A stretch of DNA of 64,000 bases from Cepaea nemoralis. Its lineage: Eukaryota; Mollusca; Gastropoda; Stylommatophora; Helicidae. The translations under genes were made by a program, and so were the position numbers. Shown here one piece after another: positions 44,665-56,513 of the stretch (the first letter of the stretch is position 1; the number at the start of each line of letters is the position of its first letter). The notes under the pieces were generated by a model that saw only the letters and a list, made by a program, of their open reading frames with translations, did no database searches and was not told the DNA's origin. The DNA lies in contig JACEFZ010022374.1 of assembly GCA_014155875.1 (NCBI GenBank), positions 124,001-188,000 of the forward strand, given 5' to 3'.

Positions 44665-45727
44665 TTATATAGTATTCTCGACCCAATCTCTAAATACATT
44701 ACCATTCATCTTATTATGATAATCCCTATTGTCTGTATGCTTTGATACGAACACAAGCCCAGCATTCTGTTGTAAGCCATTATGCGTATTACCAGCATGG
44801 GCCATGACCAAATGATGTCCTATACTACAGGGCACAAATCGCTGTATCTGTCCATCCACTGGTTGCCATTCCTTATCACTTGTGTGGTGCGCATTGATCC
44901 ACATTTCATCCAAACCCACTATGCCATAATTTTCTTTGCGCATTTCCCTTATTTCACGTAGGTATAGCTTCTCATGGCTCCTAAATGCGGTTGCTCGCAA
45001 AGATTATTTCTACCGCCCTTGTACTTTCAAATAGTGAAGATAATGTCCTTATAATTTTCCACAAAGTTGTTTTGGATAGCTCTATGTTATTGTTCTTTCT
45101 GAACCAAACCCTAAGTTTTCTTACAGTCACTATTTCTTTGGCATCCAGCATTTTTATAATGCTGGATAATCCTGGATATAAAATCCAAAATTATATAATT
45201 TTAGGAGTCTCTGTGGCGAAGTGGTCAAGCCTTTTGACTCGGGCTCCAAACGTTGTGGGTTCGATTCCAGTTCACGAGTTAAATTTTTCGGAGACTTCTG
45301 TGGGTCGTCGCAAGAGCTGCGGAGTTCGTGCTTTGTGCGATGCTTTCCACCCTGCGGAAAGAGACCGAACCATATGGGATAGAACCCGGTGCAATTAAGA
45401 CGACCCTGTCGTATATCAAGCGACTTTTTAAAGCATTTTTATAATAGCTCGCCTTATGACATCTTTGTCAAAGCTATCTACAATAATCTTTCTACCTACC
45501 GTTTGGTTATTGCGTGGTGGTTTAATTCCAGATTCTTGCACCCTTTGACAAAATGCCCGTTTACTCAAGCCCAATGCATGCATTGTTCTTTTTTCGGAAT
45601 TTGTAATAGTATAAAACAGTTTCTTGCGATCAGCTTCTTGACAAAAATATGTGTACAACTTCATAGCGATTCTTTGAAGTGTACAATTTCGCATTAAAGC
45701 CCATTGAAAAATATTCACACATTTCAA
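44665..45727 (-). pseudogene. IS630/Tc1-mariner transposase pseudogene
   Basis: N-terminal part (45727-45432): RTMHALGLSKRAFCQRVQES, then KIIVDSFDKDVIRRAI, a helix-turn-helix region. It is split by SINE C copy 2 and continues as TVRKLRVWFRKNNNIELS. The catalytic part (45000-44665) has YGIVGLDEMWINAHHTS (first Asp), HHLVMAHAG and DYHNKMNGNVFRDWVE. The C-terminus is missing. A nuclear cut-and-paste enzyme, inactive here. Confidence 0.85.
45161..45431 (+). mobile_element. SINE C, copy 2
   Basis: Perfect 14-bp target duplication agcatttttataat at 45147-45160 and 45432-45445, inside the transposase reading frame. A box gtggcgaagtggtcaagcc, B box gtgggttcgattcc, body ttcggagacttctgtgg, gtcgtcgcaag, gcggagttcgtgctttgtgc, ccctgcggaaagagacc. 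About 45 bp precedes the tRNA-like head. Confidence 0.95.
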
Positions 45728-46130
45728 TGTTAGCGATAAGTGATAAGATTTAAAAAAAAAAAAAAAACATATTAATCAGGTTTCATGAAATAACCCACAT
45801 TTTGAGACACCTCTGAACAGTCTTAGTTTGAACAACGCGGGGGGTTGGCAAAAGGCCAATCCTGTGAAAACACGTACAATATTCAAAATTGAGCCCTGAT
45901 TGTCTGGCTACGCTGTAATACATTTAAAATTATGAATTTCATGTCAGACCCGTAAATTATATATCTCATATAAACAAACTTTAAAATCTGGTGTAAAATC
46001 TCCAGAACAAAAAATATTTTGTTGGGTGGACATAATGATAAGGTTATATACTAAATTTCATAATTTTCCCTCAGTTGGTTACTGAGATATTGATGTTTAT
46101 ATTGCGGCAAACAAATGTGGACATACTATA

Positions 46131-46329
46131 ACGGCCTAACGGCGCTGCCTGGGCAAAATTTCGAGTTAAAAATCTACCCAAAGTATTTCAGGATCCTCCC
46201 CGATGCAACGGAATTCGTGCATTGAGCTGAGCTTCTCCAGACTCAGGTTTGAGTTAGGAGGAAAACGGAGAACTTATGGGTTAAACCGTGTGCCGTGATG
46301 TTGATCCAACGACTAAACTAAACTAAACT
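46131..46329 (+). mobile_element. SINE B, copy 2 (split by transposon)
   Basis: Head acggcctaacggcgctgcc, central caacggaattcgtgc, end tgatgttgatccaac and an (aacta)n tail. Its target duplication aatgaaaatc is at 46330-46339 on the right but at 43744-43753 on the left, because the Tc1/mariner element landed in its first few bases (43754-43759 are the stranded 5' end). Confidence 0.9.
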
Positions 46330-46339
46330 AATGAAAATC

Positions 46340-46604
46340 GTAAACTGATTAGAGAAATTAGACGCAGACAGTCAAAATTTGTTGGACATATGAGAAGAAA
46401 TGGATTGGAGAACTTATTGACAACTGGCAAGATCGAGGGGAACAGACCAAGAGGAAGGCTGAGAGGAAAATACCTGGATGGCTTGGCCACATGGCATGGA
46501 CGAGACAGGAACACTGAGCTGATCCACGACTCTGGTGATCGAGTGAAATGGCGAGTCATGACCGCCCACGCTTTCCGGCATGGCACATAATTGATTGATT
46601 GGAT
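46340..46604 (+). mobile_element. LINE A fragment, right half
   Basis: Continues the LINE A copy of 43668-43753: gtaaactgattagagaaatt, then encoded NGLENLLTTGKIEGNRPRGR, GKYLDGLATWHGRDRNTELI and the terminal DSGDRVKWR..FRHGT, with an attgattgattgg tail. The flanking host resumes with tatcatgcactattg. Confidence 0.9.
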
Positions 46605-46627
46605 CTATCATGCACTATTGATGAACA

Positions 46628-46694
46628 AAAGATGAGTGATTGGAAGAGCTGAAACTGAATCATTCAGTTTCAGCCCTTCCAATCACTCATCTTT
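46628..46694. repeat. 67-bp near-perfect palindrome
   Basis: aaagatgagtgattggaag at the left is answered by cttccaatcactcatcttt at the right, arms of 33 bp with one mismatch. The paralogous site (about 62926) carries only one arm, so this is an inverted duplication that arose in one copy. Confidence 0.93.
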
Positions 46695-46869
46695 CAGTCA
46701 TGGAACAATCATCATTCAGTGAATGTAAGACGAGCCTACGTGCCCAAATTGTGACCCTTTGAAAATAAAGTTCAATCAATCAGCACAAAGGAAGAGTGGG
46801 TGATTTTATCCATTCAGATAAGCTGACCTTCAACATTGAGTAATAAAATGGAAGAAACAATATGGGTAG

Positions 46870-47012
46870 TCGCATTCCGGCACGAACCTAAGACCTATCC
46901 ACGCCAATATTGGCGTGGATAGGCCTTAGGTTCGTGCCGGAATGCGATCGGCGTTGCCAGTAGTGGGTTGTGCTCAATATTTAAATTTCAAATCCCGAAA
47001 CAACCAAATAAT
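46870..47012 (+). mobile_element. Repeat D, copy 2 (snap-back insertion)
   Basis: A 12-bp target duplication caatatggg(t/c)ag flanks it (46858-46869, 47013-47024); the paralogue at 63094-63105 has one caatatgtgcag and no insert. The first 76 bp (46871-46946) is a palindrome with 38-bp arms; then atcggcgttgccagtagtgg and gtgctcaatattta match repeat D copy 1 reversed. Confidence 0.88.
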
Positions 47013-47024
47013 CAATATGGGCAG

Positions 47025-48085
47025 TGTTGTTAGGCTAGGCTGTTGCTGCCACTCTACACTTCTAAAGGAAGCCTCAAATTTGTGGGACATGCTTCTCTGC
47101 TTACTCTCTCCACATGAAATGGACACAAACACATATTTAAATGTCTTTATTTTAATTTTGCTGAATATAAGTTTCTTAAGTCTACAATAACCGGTTGTGA
47201 GCCCAAAGCTAACAACTTACCATCTCACGGTAATGAGAAGTACAGTTGTGATTTCTGTATATGTCAAAATGTATGTTTCTTAGGCTTTTTTGTAAAATAT
47301 TATTTACCTTAATTTCAGATTTTTTTTTTCTCTTAATATGTAGCTCTATTTTCACTCTCACACGTTTGTCTTCCCTTCTTGGTAAGTCTATTTGCCTTCT
47401 TGTTTCTAAACATATTCCATTGGTAGGAATCCACAGCATATTTACAGCTTGAAATTTACAATAATTGTCTTGTTAGGCTGCCACAAGATCGCCAATTTCA
47501 TTGTTTTTACTGTCACATAATACTATGATTTCAAAAGTTCATAAAATAAATATTTTTTCATAAGTCAGGTCTTAGTCAGATATGATTGAGCTAAAGTATA
47601 ACAGTAGACGGTACTATATGTTTTTTGTTAGTGTCAAATGTTGGGCAGCACTCACCAAACCCGACAGCCCACATTGTGCCAACGACTTCAGGTGGATGAG
47701 CATAATTGGGAATGTACAAGCCTTATCCTGGTGTGAGGAAATGCAACCTAAAGACTAAATGTCTGGCAGGGCAGACCAGGCCCTAAGCTTTGGTTGGCAG
47801 CTGGACTAGGATTGAAGTTCTAACAGGTGTACAGTTAGAGCATTGCTTTGCTGATCCAGCAGTTTCTGCAGATTGTTTTGTTCCAGATGTACCGGTGTTA
47901 CATTTCCCCTGGAATAAACTAGACAGGCCGAGAGAAGGGTCATGCTGCATGGGCAACTCATGATCTCTAAATTCAGCCCAGACTTTGTGCTATGTAGAGG
48001 GCCATATTTGCTGCCCACATGGGTTGTAGTTATGGTAACTTTTTTGTAGAACAATGTAACAAACTATCGTCTGTCAAGACTGCAA
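47025..48085. other. Duplicated sequence without recognisable genes
   Basis: Matches 63106-64000. No conserved frame: aligned copies differ by indels without codon periodicity that I can see. It could be an old repeat. Confidence 0.55.
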
Positions 48086-48139
48086 AGTGCCAGTAAGTCA
48101 TCACAACTCCATTCATTAAAAACAATAGGAAAAACATAA

Positions 48140-48350
48140 GTTACAAGTATGGGGCATGTCAATAGAAGAGATGGAATAGAGAAGTGGAAAAATACTGGAA
48201 CGAGAGACAGAGGAAGACAGAACAATGTATGTGGAAAGCTGAAAAAGGCAACACGTAATCATATAAACATCTCCAACTTTATTACATTATCAAATGGCAG
48301 CGAGGTTTGGGGGGTCATGATCACCAATGCCCATCCCCATAGGAGGCACC
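48140..48350 (+). mobile_element. Decayed LINE A-like 3' end
   Basis: MGHVNRRDGIEKWKNTGTRD, RGRQ and the final WGVMITNAHPHR follow the order of FGHVxRRNGLExLVTTGK..RGR..WRVMIAHAxxHGT in LINE A. Confidence 0.6.
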
Positions 48351-48649
48351 TGAAGAAACATACTACTATAATATGCATACATGATATGTAATTCAGTTTG
48401 CACAAATGCATATAATAAAAACTACAGGGAACTTCTTTATAACATATTTTTATTAGATTTACATAAGAACTGAAACTTTGGTGGCACAGTGATCCCAGAT
48501 TCAATCTCCAGCAGTGTTGACCTGTATGATTCAGAGCATGACTCTGTCACATAATGTTTTGATTTTAAAAGTTCATAAAGAGAGAGCCTCTATATATGGG
48601 TCTTATATATATATGGCGCCTATGTCCTGGCACCTATATATATATATGG

Positions 48650-49180
48650 GTAAATGGGAATATTCTAAAACAAGTGAATTGGTACAGCTATCTTGGAACA
48701 GTCAAAACTTCTGATGGAAGATGCCTTGAAGAGATTAGAACAAGAATTCCTTGGTGAAGGTAGACTTTTGCAAGATGGAAAACATACTGACCAATAAAAA
48801 GATGTCATTTTTTCAATGACAAAAAGAGTGTTGAGGTGCTACACAGAACTTGTGCTTTTGTATATATGTGAAGCATGGATAATGAGTAAAATGGCTGAAG
48901 AATATTTAAAGGCAGTAGTAATGTGGTTTCTAAGGAAAAAACAAAGAATACCATGCACAGACATAAAAACTAACGAGTAAATTCTGCAAGAAGCAATTGA
49001 AAACAGTAAACTGATTAGAGAAATTAGATGCAGACAGTCAAAATTGTTTGGACATGTTATGAGAAGAAAGAAATTACAGCACTTGGTGACAACTGGCAAG
49101 ACTGAGAGGAAAAGAACCAAGCAGGGAAGTAAATATCTGCATGGCATGGCTGAGACCATAACACATGGAATAACTCAATA
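48650..49180 (+). mobile_element. LINE A C-terminal fragment
   Basis: Starts gggaatattctaaaacaagt (encoding GNILxQVN) and includes GRCLEEIRTRI, VMWFLRKKQRIPC, ENSKLIREIRCRQSKLFGHV and TTGKTERKRTKQG, all out of a single frame. A (TA)n tract lies just upstream (about 48592-48645). Confidence 0.85.
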
Positions 49181-49675
49181 TATTAAAGTAAACAAGGTTG
49201 CTTAGGAAAAACTACTGCAATGATACGTTAATTGAGACATTTTGAAATGACAACATTTCGGTGATATATAAACCCATGGCAGATATGAGAAGTCACTTAA
49301 GATAATTAATCATCCCATGGCAGTTATCAGTTAATAAAGTTTAAAGAATAGAGACATTGAGAAAGCTACGTACAATCCCTTCAAATACTATATCATGTAC
49401 CATTCTAGAAGGCATTATAGAAAGCTTTTTCAACAATAACACAAAAGAGCCCACACCATATATTTTAACAAGAATTCACCAAATATGTACTAACAACAAC
49501 CATCTGTGTGTGTATACACATTATAGCATTGTTATTCATTTTGAACAGTCCATACATTATGCACCAACTTTAAATAATGTAATAAATACAGTGGGTGGAA
49601 CAAGGAAACAACGTATAAAACATAAATGCGAAAACAATCCTTTCGCAGACACTGCCAAAAGGACGTTAATAGTAA
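49181..49675. other. No recognisable feature
   Basis: A 143-codon plus frame (49357-49788) runs into SINE A and lacks any motif; not called. Confidence 0.45.
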
Positions 49676-49920
49676 GCTGGCTCTGTGGTGTAGTGGCTAC
49701 GGATACAATTCATAATCCTGCATACCATTCTCAAACACAGCTACAGGCGATTTGGCAGCAGACCACCTTGCTTTGTATTTTCATATAATGGTATGTGTTT
49801 TTTATTCGTTCAGAAATCAAAGGCAAACTACAGAACGTAAATTTGCCAAGAAATCACAAACAACCAAAAAATGCTTGGGTTGACTGCGATGTCCTTATAA
49901 AGAATATGCAACTAACATTA
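49676..49920 (+). mobile_element. SINE A, copy 5
   Basis: ggctctgtggtgtagtggct head, attctcaaacacagctac, ggcgatttggcagcagacca, aactacagaacgtaaatttgc, gggttgactgcgatgtcctt and a tail gcaactaac. Well preserved. Confidence 0.88.
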
Positions 49921-50044
49921 GACCTTCACATATTCTAAGCTCAGGTACAGTAATGTGTGAATGGCCAATCCATTACTATCACCTTTCCTTCTGAGAATAT
50001 TCTTAACAATACTTGGAACCTATTATATGAAACTGAGTTGACAC

Positions 50045-50292
50045 TTTAAAAAGTTAGTTGCATATCCTTTTACAGGACGTCGCAGTCAACCCCAGCATTT
50101 TTATGTTGTTTGTGATCTCTTTGCAAGTTTACGTTCAGTAGTTTTCCATGGCTTTCTGAACGACCGGCACCCATACTTTTTTGTAACAAGCCAACGCAAG
50201 GTGGTCTGCTCCAAATCGCCCGTAGCTGTGTTTCGAGCGCTGTATGCGGGATTACAAACTGCATCCGTAACCCCTTCACTACGGAGCCGGCT
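50045..50292 (-). mobile_element. SINE A, copy 6
   Basis: Opposite orientation to copy 5, 125 bp away: left end agttagttgcatatcc..tacaggacgtcgcagtcaac, right end gtaaccccttcactacggag. The head has a good A box; the B box is ttcgagcgc-like. Confidence 0.88.
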
Positions 50293-50354
50293 GAGTTGAC
50301 ACTAGACTAGAGGTAGTCAGAAAGTAAAGTTTACATGACTTAATCCTACCAGAC

Positions 50355-50932
50355 CACTGTAGATGCCTTGAAGAGATTAGAACCAGAATCGCCATTGCGA
50401 AAATAGCCTTTAGCAAGATGAAAAACATTCTGACTAATACAAATATGTCAATTGAAACGAGAAAAAGAGTGTTGAGGGGATACATAGAGCGTGTTCTTTT
50501 GTATGAATGTGAAACTTGGACAATGTGCAGTCAAGCTGAAAAACATCTGATGGCTGCAGAAATGTGGTTTCTGAGGAAAATGCAAAGAATACCATGGACA
50601 GATAGAAAAACCAATGACCAAGTACTACAGGAGACAAATGAAAATCCTAAATTGATTAGAGAAATTAGACGTAGATAGTCAACATTTTTTGGACATGTCA
50701 TGAGAAGAAATGGGTTGAAGAACTTAGTGATAACTGGCAAGATCGAAGGAACAGACCAAGAGGAAGACCGAGAGAAAATACCTGGATGGCTTGACCACAT
50801 GGCATGGACGAGACAGGAACACTGAGCTGATCCTCGACTCTGGTGATCGAGTGAAATGGCGAGTCATGATCGCCAACGCTTTCCGGCATGGCACATGATT
50901 GATCGATTGATTGATTGAGGCAATAAGTAGGG
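50355..50932 (+). mobile_element. LINE A 3' part in duplication copy 2
   Basis: Matches 21067-21635 including the tail and flank. One frame is open through KNILTNTNMSIETRKRVLRG to KLIREIRR and then shifts. The left edge marks the start of duplication 1, right copy. Confidence 0.9.
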
Positions 50933-50949
50933 GATATAAACATATAATA

Positions 50950-51640
50950 TTATTCTATCAATCAATCATGTGCCATGCTCATTGTCCAAGTTTCACATCC
51001 ATACAAAAGAACAGGCTCTATGTATCCCCTCAACACTCTTTTTCTCGTTCAATTGACATCTTTTATTGGTCAGAATGTTTTTCATCTTGCTAAAGGCTAC
51101 TTTCGCCATGGCGATTCTTGTTCTAATCTCTTCAAGGCATCTCCCATCAGATGTTATAACTGTTCCAAGATAATTGTACCGATTCACTTGTTGAAGAATA
51201 TTTCCATTTACTTGTATATTACATTGTGGCACTTCATCCTTCCTACTGACGACCATAACCTGAGTCTTTTTACAATTTAATTCTAACCCCAGTTGCTCAC
51301 TGTATACAACAACCGTATCTACTAATTGTTGCAGGTCCTGCTCATTGTCTGCAATTAATACTGTATCATCTGCATATCTAATGTTATTGATGTTTCGTCC
51401 TCCAATGCTGATTCCATTTATATCCTCTACATTTCTGAAAATATTTTCACTGTACAGGGAAAAAAGATCTGGAGACATCACACATCCCTGCCTAACACCT
51501 CTCTTAATTGGCTGATACTGTCCCACTTCATTATCAATCCTTATTGCAGCTTGTTATTTCCAATATATGTTTTTTATAAGTCTAATGTCTTTCCCATCAA
51601 TTTGTAGATCTGCAAGCATATCCACCATAATTTTATGACA
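50950..51640 (-). mobile_element. LINE A, internally deleted insertion
   Basis: An open minus-strand stretch: GQYQPIKRGVRQGCVMSPDL, INNIRYADDTVLIADNEQDL and YNYLGTVITSDGRCLEEI. It then jumps from gtgaaacttggacaatg directly to the last bases gcatggcacatgattgattg, losing about 360 bp. It is absent from the other duplication copy, where aatattatt runs straight into acaagggag (21660-21675). Confidence 0.88.
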
Positions 51641-52039
51641 AGGGAGATTATTAGAATTTTAGAAAGAAAATTGTTTAACTTGTATAATATCATTAACAAA
51701 CCATAATTCTCTTAATTTTTCTTATAGAAATAAAGGAGCTAATGTCTCAGTCAGAAATTATAATTTCTAGCAAAAGGCTTTTAGTATTCTTAAAGAAATT
51801 GTATTTAATATTTATTTAATTACATTTTATAATCAACTTTTAACATTTTACATTTATATTTAATTATTAACAGTAATTTTAGTGTGTAATCGTTTTGAAC
51901 TATACCAGCGTATGCATTTCTTTTCGTTTCGGGGCTAATCTTCAGATGCTCTTTTATCAATAATGATTCTCGTATATTCTACGTCTTGAAAATCGTTACA
52001 CTCTTGGCGAATGTCCGCTTCAGTTGTCTTGCCGGAATG

Positions 52040-55000
52040 AATTATGTATAGGTGAAGTCTTGTTCATTTTTCTAGACGTCTGCCATTGTTATTATTGTTT
52101 TTTTTTTTTTTTTTGACAGATCCTTTCCGATGTAAACTGAAGAAGGTTGGATGTTGTTATGGGACACCGTCACGTCATCCTTTTTTTTTAAAGTGGAGGG
52201 GGGGAGGGGGGGGGGGGTTGCTCAACTATCTACCTGCGAGAGTTATTTTTCCGTTGTGTATTGACTTTAACTATGTAGTATATACTATTTGATGTATATT
52301 GTATAACATTGGTGTTGTTCCCCGTATCCATGTATCTACTGTGTTCGCCAGGAAGGAGGCGCTGGAAACTCTTACCCCCGGGTAGATTGGGCCCGTTAGC
52401 TATTACAGCGGCCAATCTAGGAGATGGAAAACTCCGATTATAAACCTCCAAGTTAAAGGTGTACCGACGTGCCGAGGACTGAATGGCCACGGGTGAGTTG
52501 GTCGTGAACGTGGAACGTCTGGTATGCGGGCGGGGCGGCGCCAGGCGTATGGACTCCTAAGGGACATCCCCTGCCCCTTCCCTAGCAGGCAGGCTCTACT
52601 ATATCTAACCAACTATGAATAATACAAAGAATTATCGCCGAAGCAACGGAGTACGTGCTTTGTGCTCGATACCTATCACAACAGCCAGCGGGGAGAGAAT
52701 GAAGCGGAGAAGAAGAGGTAGGGGAGAGGGGGAAAGGAAAAGGAAGAAGAGGGCTGGAGCCAAAATTGGTAGAAGGAAAACGGATCGTTTGGGACTCAAA
52801 AATGTACGGGTTGGGTATTGGAATTGCCGTAGTGCAAAGAAACGAGGACCAATACTGGAGAAACTGGTCTTCGATTTTAATGTCCTGATGTTACAAGAAC
52901 TGAATACGAACTCTTTTAAGTGCCCTGGCTACACATGTTACATCAACTCAACTGGGCAGGGAAGCCATGGGCAGGCTCTGGTGATCAATGACGGTTTACA
53001 GCAATCAATACTGGATATGATTGGGTGGGGTCAGGAGAGTAAAGAGGTGCAGGGAATGCGGATACAAATCGGCTGATACAGCTGGAACCTGTTAAATATA
53101 TATGTAAGTGAGGAATCATGCATAAGCAGAGAGAGTTGGGACTGGTTGAAAGGTTCAGTGGACACTCCAGATACCAGGTATCTGATATGTGGTGATTTCA
53201 ATGCCCGCGCCAAGGAATGGGACAGGTCGGGATAGAACAGACAGGGTACCGCTCTTGCTGAGGCCTTGCTTGAGACAGGTGTTGTCTGTCTAAATGACGG
53301 TACACCCACTAAGCTAGCAATGAGACTGGGGGAACTTGACCTGGCCCATCTACCTGGCGCTTGTATCCCAAGAGGCGACATCAGATATAAAATGGAGCGT
53401 CCTTGGAGACCATGGAAGTGACCACCTCCCCTGTTCTGTGCTGATACATAAGTCAAGCACAGTTAGCGTTATTAGAGCTCGCAGGGCATTCAGTTATGAT
53501 CTCGACCACTCTTCGCTCTTGGGGCGCCTTAAATCACAGGGAAGATCTAAACCAACAAAAAGAATCTTTACCCAACCACCATGGTGAACACCAGAGGTCG
53601 AGAATTCATGGAGGGAAAGAGGACGGCCATAAGGAATTAGCAGAGGGTGCGGAGAGCATCCAATTCAGTTGACACAGAATTGGAAGAGGCTGAAAGGTAT
53701 TAAAAAAAAGTAACGGTGCAGGATTTCAAACTCCAGGCAGCAGAGGCAAAGAGGATTAAGTGGGAACAGTTTATCAATGAAGTCGGTGGGGATGTGACAT
53801 GGGAAAATTCTGGAGGCTGCACCGGCAGATGAACATAAATGATGGGATTTGGAGGAGATGGCTCTTTGTTTCAACCTAAGCATCAATACGGTGGAAATAC
53901 CCACGATTGGCTGCATAGCTACCTGGTCCCATTCCCAAAGCCAGGTAAGGACCACTCCAGACTTAATGGATACCGAATCATAACCCTGCAAAACACGCAT
54001 GGCAAAGTCCTCGAAAAGATAGTAGCATGCAGGCTCCTCCAGCAACATTTGGAAAGTCGGAATCTGCTTCCCCAAGGACTCGGGAGCTATCGGCCTGGAA
54101 AGACACCTGGGCCAATGCTGCAACCTTTGCATGTGATGTCTACGAGGGCTTCCAGGATAAACAGGAGACAGTGGCGGTAGCTCTTGACCTGGGGGATGCG
54201 TATAACAGGGTTAAGTATGATCGATTAATACACACACTGTTGGACATGGAGGTCTGCCCTTGCCCTGTTAGATGGGTTGCGACAGTCCTATTATGAGCGT
54301 AAGGTTGCACTGCGCATGGGTACCTGGACTTCTGACCCCTGTACTATCACACCTGGGTTGCCGCAGGGATCTGCCTTGTCCCCGGTGCCCTTTAATGTCT
54401 ACACCAGCAAAATCGCAGCTATTGAGACACCAGGTGTGGGTAGAATCTTGACATTTGCAGATGATGTGCTGGTGTACAGACAGGGCAGAGACAGGGCCAG
54501 TTTGGCGAAAGACGTACAGGTGGCCGTAGACAAGGTGACGGCGTGGTGCAGGGACACAGTGGCCATTATAAACCCAGACAAGGCATCTGTTGTGTGGTAC
54601 TTACTGGATAACCGGATCGTCAAGGCAGACGTCCGAGGTATTATGTTGAATGGATGTCCTCTTTGTCGAGAGAGTAAATTAAGGTACTTGGGTAACACCT
54701 TTGACAGGTGTTTGTCTTTTAAGGATCATGTGGAGGCTTTGGTGGTGAAGGCTGGTAGGGGACTTAATGCAATGAGGGCTATGGCAGCAACAGGGTAGAT
54801 CAGAGGATGCTGTGCAGGCTCTTTCAGCAGTTAATAATTTCTGTCATTGAGTATGGTTTGGGGCTGCTTACAGTATCAAAAAGCCAGCTTGAAGGTTGGA
54901 GCGCATAGAGAATGCTGCGATGCGGTTAATACTGGGGTGCACAAAGAACACACCAATTATGCATGAGGCATATTCTGGCGCTACCTACAATGACGGATAG

Positions 55001-55985
55001 ACATAGGGTCCTTTAGGCCAAATGGTACATGGGAGTTGCCGCAGACAGGGATCACCCGCTGCATGCAGCAATGGATATGGTAAAGGTGTCATAGACTAAG
55101 ATGAGGCACGTCCTGGATGGCACAGGCAGAACTCTCTATAAATCAGGTGTGTGATCTAGAGACCATCAATCGTGAAAGAGAGTGGGTTGAAGTTCCGGAA
55201 GACATGACGGACTGGCACAATGTAATAATAACACTGGGTCGTGAGTGCAGATAATGGGCAGCGGGCTGCACTGAGTTTGAAGTGCAAAAGCTGATCCAGA
55301 GCAACATACATCAAGGTGACATAGTCATCTGCACCGATGGGTCAGTGGTGAGAAACAGACGTACTGGATGGGGCTTTATTGCAATGGCTAATGGGCGAGT
55401 CTTGAAAAGGATTGACTGGCTTATGAGACTACGACCTCCAGCATGATAATGGAGGTGTTGGCAGTAATAACGGCATTAAGGTGGCTAGAGGAGACTACTG
55501 CAACACACATTGTATTCATTACGGATTCAAATAGTATGCTTAGCAAGGTGCAGAAAGGAATGTTTCGTGTGGAATGGCTCTCGTCGCTTCAGAGGTAACA
55601 GATTATGAGAATTGTATGGATATTTTGCCCTGGCCATGCGGGTGTACGGGGGAATGAACAGGCTGATAGGCTAGCAGGGAATGCACCTCTTGGTGGTATT
55701 TTGCCTATGGACAAGGGGGAGGTGGTCGTGTGCTTGTGGAACCAGGTGGAGAAGGCGGAGGAACAAATTGAGAACCCATATGTGGAAAGAATGAGATGGC
55801 GGATGATCGGCAGGGGTTCTGGAAGAATCTCAAAACTGAGAGGGAAGACCAGGAGAACTTTTAATCAGATAGCGGTGGGAACGATTAGTAGTATGACTCT
55901 TCGCTGGCTATTGAGCGAGGGGACTGAGCACGTATGGGAATGTCCTGAGTGCAGTGATGTCGGTTCTTAACTCAACTCAACTCAG
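52040..55985 (+). mobile_element. LINE B, copy 2
   Basis: Endonuclease 52615-53410 (RVGYWNCRSAKKRGP, LMLQELNTNSF, CGDFNARAKEW), RT 53830-54960 (VAVALDLGDAYNRVKYDRLI, GLPQGSALSPVPF, ILTFADDVLVY), RNase H 55320-55690 (ICTDGSVVRN, FITDSNSMLSKVQKG, GNEQADRLAGN) and the ending WECPECSDVGS. Its indels differ from those of copy 1, so between the two copies most conserved motifs remain readable. Frameshifts make it inactive. Confidence 0.88.
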
Positions 55986-56513
55986 CTGACAGTGACACCT
56001 ACTGGCGTTTTGTTAAAATAGTCCCGCTCTGTGGGGAAACAAACAACATTTTTTTACTGGCCTCTTAGGGCCAAACAAAATTTAAAGCAAATTAACCATG
56101 CCCATTCAAAACTTTGATAACATTAAGAAAGAAATGAGAAGGCTGAAAAATGTTATGTATGTGTGAGACCAGAGGATATTATAACTTCCGAGGAATGTAA
56201 CATAAACCATTCTGGTGGAGAGAAAAAAATAAAACAAATTAGGGGTTTCAATTATAATTATAAATAGGAGAAGAACAATGTGGATTTGTAGAAGGCAAGG
56301 GCTCAGTAAATGCGAAAGATTCTCAATGCCAATGAATTTCATCGCCTCACGTTTTCTTGCCCAGGGTTTCTTTTATGATACAACAAATTAGACATGGCCG
56401 AGGAGAAGTGTAACAGTTTTAAAATGACTGTCATCCTCGGGGATTTCAACGCCAAAGTAGCAACGAGAAGGTGAGTGGCGTGACTGGTGGCTATGGCCTA
56501 GGTCAGGGTTGAG
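55986..56513. other. Spacer with rearranged LINE scraps, copy 2
   Basis: Same content as 26046-26558: a LINE A RT scrap (gaagaacaatgtggatttgt) before an endonuclease scrap encoding VILGDFNAKVATRR. Confidence 0.6.

Larger units (their letters stand above)
43760..46128 (-). mobile_element. Tc1/mariner-like transposon
   Basis: The left end tagtatgtcc and right end ggacatacta form a perfect 10-bp terminal repeat with further partial match, and TA stands on both sides (43758-43759, 46129-46130). It holds a minus-strand transposase relic and has received two SINE C insertions. It is itself inserted in the head of SINE B copy 2. Confidence 0.85.
42905..47938. repeat. Segmental duplication 2, left copy
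   Basis: 42905-43667 and 46605-47938 match 61073-61953 and 62757-64000. The 2.9 kb between them (43668-46604) is absent from the other copy and is made of nested insertions. The duplication continues past the right window edge in the other copy. Confidence 0.88.

Noticed and set aside
45205..45290. Functional tRNA gene
   Set aside because: A and B boxes are good, but the acceptor stem does not close, and the sequence continues into a SINE body bounded by a 14-bp target duplication.
49357..49788. 143-codon frame
   Set aside because: No motif, and its C-terminal third is SINE A sequence.
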